Shown here piece after piece: positions 58,987 to 64,000 of a stretch of DNA of 64,000 bases. Position 1 is the first letter of the stretch, and every line of letters starts with the position of its first letter. The notes below the pieces were generated by a model, which worked only from the letters and a program-made list of their open reading frames with translations, made no database searches and was not told where the DNA came from. The stretch spans positions 558,001 through 622,000 of the forward strand of contig NZ_QJRG01000034.1 in the NCBI RefSeq assembly GCF_004025535.1. Reading direction: 5' to 3'. This DNA comes from Pseudomonas alkylphenolica (GTDB taxonomy: Bacteria > Pseudomonadota > Gammaproteobacteria > Pseudomonadales > Pseudomonadaceae). A program made the position numbers and the translations under genes.

Positions 58987-60198
58987 TCAGCATCCCGTCA
59001 ACGTGGCCGGGCGACGCTCGCCTTCAAAGAAGAACGGGCGAATGCGCACGCCGATCACGTTACCGGCATACGCGGCGACCAACCACAACCAGCCGTGCAC
59101 ACTGCCTGAAGCGATGCCGCTGAAGTAGGCGCCGATGTTACAGCCGTACGCCAGGCGCGAGCCGTAGCCCAGCAGCAGGCCGCCAATCACCGCCGCCACC
59201 AGCGAGCGGGTGGGGATGTTCAGGTTGGGGGCGAAGCGACCGGCCAGGCCCGCCGCCAGCAGTGCACCGAGAACGATGCCGATGTCCATCACCGTGGTCA
59301 CATCCTCCCACAGTGGCGAAGCCAGCGCCTTGGCGTTGGCCGGCACCTGCCAGAATGCCCAGTTGCCCACGTCCACACCGAGGCCGCCGAGGGTTTTCGC
59401 GCCCCACAAGGCAAATGCCGAGGTAATACCCCACGGACGCCCGGCCAGTGCCAGGGTCGCATAGTTGAGCAGCGCCAACGCCACTGCGCCCCAGACCAGC
59501 GGCCAAGGCCCACGCAGAAAGCGGCGCAGCCCTTGGTGCTCACTGTGCGGCGTCGCTTCAAGCCTTCCATGACGGCGCTTTTCCAGCGCCACCGTCAGCC
59601 AGGCAATCAGCGCAAAAACGGCCAGGCTCAGGAGCAAGGCCGGCATCAGGCCAAAGCTCTGAACAATCGAAGTGGCCGGAAACGACGGCAGGGAGAACCA
59701 CCAGTCAACGTGATGGGTGGCGGTTACCGAACCGATGATGAAAAACAGCAGGGTCACCAGCATCCGCGCATTGCCGCCACCGACGGTAAACAACGTGCCG
59801 GACGCACAGCCGCCGCCCATCTGCATGCCGATGCCGAAAATGAACGCACCGAATACCACCGAAACCCCGGCCGGCGCCACCAGCCCTTTGACCGGCTGAC
59901 CGAACAAGGTGCCGGCATCCAGCGCCGGGAAGAACAGCAGCACGGCGAGCGCCAGCATCACCATCTGCGCCCGCAGCCCCGCGCCGCGCCGCTCGTTGAT
60001 GAACACGCGCCAGGCCGAAGTGAAGCCAAAGGCGGCGTGGTACAGGGTCAGGCCCAATGCTGCACCAACGATCAGTAACAACACCTGGTTAGTGCCAACA
60101 TTGGCCTGGAGAAACAACGCACCGACAAGCAGCAGCGCCAGGGCGAACAGCGGTGCACCGAGGCGGCGCTCAGGTACGGAAGAAACAGAAAGGCTCAT
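58987..60198 (-). CDS. YeeE/YedE-family (TsuA-like) sulfur-compound transporter
   Basis: Integral membrane protein of 403 residues with about ten helices. The family's conserved Cys are present: 'QMGGGCASGTLFTVGGG' near residue 127 and 'SRLAYGCNIGAYFSGIASGS' near 350, the signature that in TsuA lines a thiosulfate path. No TusA-like, rhodanese or other sulfur gene adjoins it. Start ATG 60198 or the GTG one codon earlier; the ribosome site is weak. Stands alone between a LysR gene and a GNAT gene. Confidence 0.85.
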   Translation of the reverse strand: MSLSVSSVPERRLGAPLFALALLLVGALFLQANVGTNQVLLLIVGAALGLTLYHAAFGFTSAWRVFINERRGAGLRAQMVMLALAVLLFFPALDAGTLFGQPVKGLVAPAGVSVVFGAFIFGIGMQMGGGCASGTLFTVGGGNARMLVTLLFFIIGSVTATHHVDWWFSLPSFPATSIVQSFGLMPALLLSLAVFALIAWLTVALEKRRHGRLEATPHSEHQGLRRFLRGPWPLVWGAVALALLNYATLALAGRPWGITSAFALWGAKTLGGLGVDVGNWAFWQVPANAKALASPLWEDVTTVMDIGIVLGALLAAGLAGRFAPNLNIPTRSLVAAVIGGLLLGYGSRLAYGCNIGAYFSGIASGSVHGWLWLVAAYAGNVIGVRIRPFFFEGERRPATLTGC

Positions 60199-60298
60199 CA
60201 CAGTATCCGGGGACGGTTTTTCAGGCCGTAATTGTAGCTGTGCCAGCTGCCAAGCGGTGTAGGATTCCAGTCACCCTCTTCCTTGAGCGAGCCAATGT

Positions 60299-60775
60299 AT
60301 GCAACTGAGCCATCGCCCCGTCCAAGTTACGGACATCCCTACCCTCTGCTGTTTTCCCCAGGGCCCGGACGAACTGTTCTACATGTTCCCCAAAGCCAGG
60401 TATCCGTTGACACCAGCGCAACTGAACGATGCCATCGCCCAGCGCGAAGGTTCGACAGTGGTCGAGGGCGACGGCATGGTGCTGGCCTTCGCCAACTTCT
60501 ACAAAGCCGAGCATGGCGGTGTGTGCGCCCTCGGTAATGTGGTGGTCGCCCCAGCGGCTCGCGGCCATGGGGTGGCGCGCTATCTGGTGCAGAGCATGAT
60601 TGAACTGGCCCGTAGCCAGTTCGATGCCCGTGAAGTCTGGGTGTCATGCTTCAACAGCAATACCGCCGGGCTGTTGCTATACCCCCAACTGGGCTTTGTG
60701 CCCTTCGCCATCGAGGAGCGCCAGGGGCCAGGCAATACGCGGGTGGCACTGATACAGATGAAGCAGGCACTGTAG
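60299..60775 (+). CDS. GNAT-family N-acetyltransferase
   Basis: Acetyltransferase of 158 residues. The acetyl-CoA pyrophosphate loop is 'VVVAPAARGHGVARYLVQSM' and the C-terminal strand is 'NTAGLLLYPQLGFVPFAIEE'. The substrate is unknown; small GNATs like this act on amines, amino acids or antibiotics. Divergent from the sulfur transporter. Confidence 0.85.
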   Translation: MQLSHRPVQVTDIPTLCCFPQGPDELFYMFPKARYPLTPAQLNDAIAQREGSTVVEGDGMVLAFANFYKAEHGGVCALGNVVVAPAARGHGVARYLVQSMIELARSQFDAREVWVSCFNSNTAGLLLYPQLGFVPFAIEERQGPGNTRVALIQMKQAL

Positions 60776-60845
60776 CGGAGAACCTGCGGTTTTTTTGAAC
60801 TCGGCCGTTAACCTCAAGGTAGTCTCCTCTCACCGCGAGGTATAG

Positions 60846-61496
60846 ATGTTCAATCAATGGAGTGAAATGCTGCGGTTTTACAAGCGCAGCCGTCCGAAAT
60901 ACTGGCTTGCGATCTATCGCAATCCGTTGGCCCTGCACCTTCTGCCTTGCTGGGTCGCCGTTGCTGGAATTATCGCAAGCCTATTGTGCAAAAAGTCTTT
61001 AGGCCCAATCGGGCAGACGCTCTGTGTTTGCATGTTCACCTGGGCATTGTTTCTGGCGCGAGAATACTTTGCCGGCCAATACTTTCGCGACTACTACCAA
61101 CGCCATGCAATCGCCGATCAACCCTTCCTGCAACGCGATAGCTACTTGCATTACGCCCATTTTCTCGATGCGTTGAAACAGAGTGGCGTCGAGATCAACC
61201 AAGTAAAGCGGATGGCGGAGTTTGGAAGGATTTCCGGCCACCCCGTCAAACCACTGAACCTGATGCAGAACACAGTATTTGTCTGGCTAATGACTTTCGG
61301 TGCAGCCCTCGCAGTAGAGAAAATCAAGCTGACCCGTTTGTGGAAGTTTCAGGACGGCGACCTGGCGATGATACTGGCGTTGATTGCCGCGCTTCTGATC
61401 GTATTCGTACTACAGACCGTTCACGGATACAGGCAGCACAAAGGTCGGCTTATTCGTTACTTGGAGTGGGCCGAGCATGATCTCAACAAAACTTGA
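60846..61496 (+). CDS. Uncharacterised membrane protein, about four helices
   Basis: Predicted 216-residue protein; I do not recognise its family. Likely membrane spans are near residues 30-48 ('LHLLPCWVAVAGIIASLLC'), 53-72 ('IGQTLCVCMFTWALFLAREY'), 142-160 ('TVFVWLMTFGAALAVEKIK') and 172-192 ('LAMILALIAALLIVFVLQTV'). A soluble loop of about 65 residues rich in Tyr, His and Gln lies between spans 2 and 3. GAGG precedes the ATG. Codon use is less GC-biased than the neighbours (many TTA/ATA/AAA), hinting at later arrival. Confidence 0.75.
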   Translation: MFNQWSEMLRFYKRSRPKYWLAIYRNPLALHLLPCWVAVAGIIASLLCKKSLGPIGQTLCVCMFTWALFLAREYFAGQYFRDYYQRHAIADQPFLQRDSYLHYAHFLDALKQSGVEINQVKRMAEFGRISGHPVKPLNLMQNTVFVWLMTFGAALAVEKIKLTRLWKFQDGDLAMILALIAALLIVFVLQTVHGYRQHKGRLIRYLEWAEHDLNKT

Positions 61497-61507
61497 CCTT
61501 TGGGTGC

Positions 61508-62275
61508 TCAAGCCCGCACGAATCGCTGCCTGAGCACATCACTCAACGCATCCACCAACAACACCAGCACCAGCATGGCGATAATCACCGTGCTGGCCTG
61601 GGCTTCCTGGAACAGGCTCAAGGTGGTGTAGAGCATCTGCCCCAGGCCGCCGGCACCGACAAAACCGAGCACGCTGGCCATGCGGATGTTGTTCTCCCAC
61701 CGGTACAGGCTATAGGCCAGCAGCTGCGGCCAGAGGTTTGGCAAGGTGCCGAAGCAGAACGCCGTCACCTGGCTGCCGCCTTGCAAGCGAATGGCAGCGG
61801 CGGGTTCTGGCGGGGTGTTTTCCAGAGCTTCGGCAAACAGGCGTCCCAGCACGCCGGTGGTGTGCAATGCCAACGCCAGGGTACCGGCATTCGGCCCCAG
61901 GCCTGCCGCCAACACGGTCAGCGCTGCCCAGACCAGTTCCGGTATCGCCCGCAGGCCATTGAGCAGCAGGCGTGCAGTACCTTGCAGCGGCCAGCCGAAA
62001 CGCCCGGCGGCCGGCAAGGCAATCAACAGACCAAGGATGACTGCGAGCAACGTGCCCAAGCCGGACATCGCCAACGTTTCCAGGGCACCACGGCCCACCG
62101 CGCGCAGCTGTTCGGGGCTCAGGTCGGGGCTGAGAAAGCGCGCCGCATAGGCGCCCATCTGCCCTAATCCACCGTTACCAAACAGCGCCTGCAAATCGAG
62201 ACTCAAGTAGGCAAACGACCCGGCCACCGCCGCCAGCAAGGCGAGGATCAGGGAGGCATTGATCAGCCGCCTCAT
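61508..62275 (-). CDS. phnE: Phosphonate-type ABC transporter permease, second subunit (PhnE2)
   Basis: Permease of 255 residues with about six helices. 'NGLRAIPELVWAALTVLAAG' and the EAA-like 'LENTPPEPAAAIRLQGGSQV' match PhnE. ATG 62275 overlaps the stop of the upstream permease (ATGA), which decides the start. Last gene of the operon, convergent with the four-helix protein at 10 bases. Confidence 0.87.
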   Translation of the reverse strand: MRRLINASLILALLAAVAGSFAYLSLDLQALFGNGGLGQMGAYAARFLSPDLSPEQLRAVGRGALETLAMSGLGTLLAVILGLLIALPAAGRFGWPLQGTARLLLNGLRAIPELVWAALTVLAAGLGPNAGTLALALHTTGVLGRLFAEALENTPPEPAAAIRLQGGSQVTAFCFGTLPNLWPQLLAYSLYRWENNIRMASVLGFVGAGGLGQMLYTTLSLFQEAQASTVIIAMLVLVLLVDALSDVLRQRFVRA

Positions 62276-63099
62276 GCCAACCTCCCGCGCAACAGCCGGC
62301 TCAGTTGATCGGCCAGCCATACCAGCACAAGGAAGGCCAGCAGCATGCTTGCCACTTCGGCACCGGCGAACATGCGCAGCGACAAGTCAATCTGCTGCCC
62401 CAGCCCGCCCGCACCTACAAAACCCATCACCACAGACGCCCGGATCGCACACTCCCAGCGATACACCGTGTAAGACACCAGCTCTGCCGCAGCACCCGGC
62501 AGGATGCCGTAGAAAAAGGCGTTCAGGCGGCCACTGCCAGCCTGCATCAGCGCATGCGCAGGGCGCTGGTTGATCGATTCGAAGATTTCCGCATACACCT
62601 TGCCGAGCATGCCGCTGTAGGTGATGGCGATGGCCAGCACACCGGCGGTCGGCCCCAGGCCTACCGCACGCACGAACAGCAGGGCCCAGACGATTTCCGG
62701 CACGCTGCGCAGGAAGATCAGCAGCCCGCGCACCGGCAGACGCAAGGTGCGCGACCAGAACCCCAGTTGCCCCCCGCGCGAGGCGGCGCCCAGGGACAGC
62801 GCCCGACTGGCGAGCAAGCTGGCCGGTATCGCCAGCAACAGCGCCAGGGCCATGCCTGCCGTTGCCATCGCCAGGGTTTGCAGAATCGCCTCCCAAAGCA
62901 GCGCGAGAAACTCGTAATCGTGTGCCGGCGGCCAGAAACCGCTGATGAAACTGCCCATCTGGCGACGGTTTTCAGCCTCCAGCAGCACACCAGGATTAAG
63001 TTCGCTGACATGGATACCCGGCCACAGCAAGGCAATCGCCAGCACGGTCAGCAACAGCCTGGGTAACGCGGCCGGGTCGCGCTTGTCGGCCGTCAGCAT
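62272..63099 (-). CDS. phnE: Phosphonate-type ABC transporter permease, first subunit (PhnE1)
   Basis: Permease of 275 residues. 'LIFLRSVPEIVWALLFVRAV' and 'SINQRPAHALMQAGSGRLNA' are the PhnE helix and EAA motifs. It overlaps the phnC end by 7 bases and the second permease start by 4. Two separate PhnE genes, rather than one, occur in many phnDCEE operons. Confidence 0.88.
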   Translation of the reverse strand: MLTADKRDPAALPRLLLTVLAIALLWPGIHVSELNPGVLLEAENRRQMGSFISGFWPPAHDYEFLALLWEAILQTLAMATAGMALALLLAIPASLLASRALSLGAASRGGQLGFWSRTLRLPVRGLLIFLRSVPEIVWALLFVRAVGLGPTAGVLAIAITYSGMLGKVYAEIFESINQRPAHALMQAGSGRLNAFFYGILPGAAAELVSYTVYRWECAIRASVVMGFVGAGGLGQQIDLSLRMFAGAEVASMLLAFLVLVWLADQLSRLLRGRLA

Positions 63100-63887
63100 C
63101 GTGGAATCTGCAGGTTCAGCGTCGGCACGGGCAGCGGCGGCGAGCCCAGGTGCTCGTTGGCGTATAGCGCATCGAGCATGTCACTGGTGACCTCGGCAGC
63201 CGGGCGATCAAACGCCACCTGCCCTTCGCGGATACCGATCACCCGAGGGAAATGCGCCAGCGCCAGCTCCACGGCATGCAGGCTGGCGACCAGGGTGATA
63301 CCGCGTTCACTGGCGTGCTGATTGAGGGTTTTCAGGCTGTGCTCGGCCAACACCGGGTCCATGGCCGAAACCGGCTCATCGGCAAGCAGAAGCTGTGGCT
63401 GCTGGTACAAGGCCCGGGCGATACCCACCCGCTGCAATTGTCCACCCGAGAGTTGCCCGCACTGGGCAAAGAGCTTGTCGGCCATGCCCAACCCCGCCAA
63501 CACGGCACGTACACCCGGAATATCCGATGGATGCAGCAGATTAAGCAGGCCGCGCACCGTGCTCCATTGCCCGAGGCGTCCGGCCAATACGGCGGTCACC
63601 ACCCGCTGCCGCGGTGGCAGCGGCGGTGCCTGGTGAATCAGGCCGATGCGTGCACGCAGACGCTGACGCGCACGCGCCGAAAGCCGCCAGGGCGCCTCAC
63701 CGAGCAGCTCGACGCTGCCGGTGGTGGGCGCCATGGCACTGGCGATCAGTTGCAGCAGACTGGACTTGCCGGCCCCCGAGGGGCCGATGATCGCCACCCG
63801 TTCACCGGCAGCCACCTGCAGGTCGATCGCATGCAACGCCTGAACCTGACCATGACGCAGACTGGTGCCGGTAAGCGTGATCGTCAC
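63093..63887 (-). CDS. phnC: Phosphonate-type ABC transporter ATP-binding protein
   Basis: ATPase of 264 residues. Walker A is 'IGPSGAGKSSLLQLI', the signature 'LSGGQLQRVGIARALYQQ' and Walker B 'LLLADEPVSAMDP'. It starts with GTG overlapping the phnD stop (GTGA at 63884-63887). Imports phosphonates, phosphite or a related anion; which one depends on the cut-off binding protein. Confidence 0.9.
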   Translation of the reverse strand: MTITLTGTSLRHGQVQALHAIDLQVAAGERVAIIGPSGAGKSSLLQLIASAMAPTTGSVELLGEAPWRLSARARQRLRARIGLIHQAPPLPPRQRVVTAVLAGRLGQWSTVRGLLNLLHPSDIPGVRAVLAGLGMADKLFAQCGQLSGGQLQRVGIARALYQQPQLLLADEPVSAMDPVLAEHSLKTLNQHASERGITLVASLHAVELALAHFPRVIGIREGQVAFDRPAAEVTSDMLDALYANEHLGSPPLPVPTLNLQIPRC

Positions 63888-64000
63888 TTGAGCAACTCAG
63901 CGGCGCGAGCAGCCTCCTCGATGCCCTTGTAGTTGTCCGGGCTGGTTTCGATGAAGCGCGAAGCGGCCTGCAGGTCGAGGATCGCCTTATCGCCAGGCTT
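63884..64000 (-). CDS. phnD: Phosphonate-type ABC transporter binding protein PhnD, C-terminal fragment
   Basis: The last 38 codons of a gene running off the window edge. The end reads 'SRFIETSPDNYKGIEEAARA' and then 'AELLK' to a TGA. Placement and 4-base overlap with phnC identify it as the binding-protein gene; the fragment is too short for ligand assignment. Confidence 0.7.
   Translation of the reverse strand, partial: KPGDKAILDLQAASRFIETSPDNYKGIEEAARAAELLK

Overview
The window is a stretch of Pseudomonas chromosome, most like the P. putida group. The evidence is GC-rich coding sequence, typical Pseudomonas gene content, and REP-type repeats of the 'GTGGGAGC...TTGCC(C/G)GCGA' kind. The long run queA-tgt-yajC-secDF / suhB / trmJ-cysE-iscRSUA-hscBA-fdx-iscX / ndk-rlmN-pilF-rodZ-ispG-hisS-yfgM-bamB-der-aminotransferase-amidase is, from memory, the same order as in P. 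aeruginosa and P. putida. The organism call is inference from gene content; no search was run. Almost all of it is core genome. I see no phage, insertion sequence, CRISPR array or plasmid gene.

Layout. (1) 1-5306: dipeptide ABC transporter (C-terminal part of the binding protein, then dppBCDF) ending in a terminator. (2) 5328-9456: a 24-residue membrane protein with a sigma54-like promoter, an AraC-type regulator carrying a SnoaL-like domain, an amine-oxidoreductase/cupin pair and a putrescine-type binding protein. (3) 9464-14986: prfC and a four-gene osmoprotectant ABC transporter. (4) 15097-19200: fecI-fecR-fecA iron-uptake signalling module with a Fur-like site. (5) 19553-20985: ornithine decarboxylase speC behind a long leader containing an intrinsic terminator. 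(6) 20999-27605: a second iron locus, with a Sel1-repeat protein, piuC, piuA under a strong Fur box, and a PepSY/flavodoxin/FNR fusion reductase. (7) 27651-53392: conserved housekeeping block (transamination, ribosome assembly, outer membrane assembly, His-tRNA charging, isoprenoids, cell shape, pili, Fe-S assembly under two abutting IscR sites, cysteine synthesis, Sec translocation, queuosine). (8) 53501-53585: tRNA-Leu(CAA). (9) 53662-64000: a more accessory end. It has an agmatine-catabolism operon with a Tat-exported agmatine deiminase paralogue and its own binding protein, opposite a LysR regulator; then a YeeE/YedE (TsuA-like) sulfur transporter, a GNAT enzyme, an unrecognised four-helix membrane protein, and a phosphonate-type ABC operon cut by the window end.

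Two themes recur. Polyamines: speC makes putrescine, aguA/aguB convert agmatine to putrescine, an exported AguA-like enzyme may act outside the cytoplasm, two PotF-like binding proteins lack adjacent permeases, and a PuuB/PauB-like oxidase may catabolise polyamines. Iron: two TonB-dependent receptors, their regulators, a PiuC dioxygenase, a candidate ferri-siderophore reductase and the whole Isc machinery lie within about 30 kb. The observations most worth testing are the agmatine operon with its exported paralogue, the terminator-containing speC leader, and the small membrane protein with a sigma54-like promoter.
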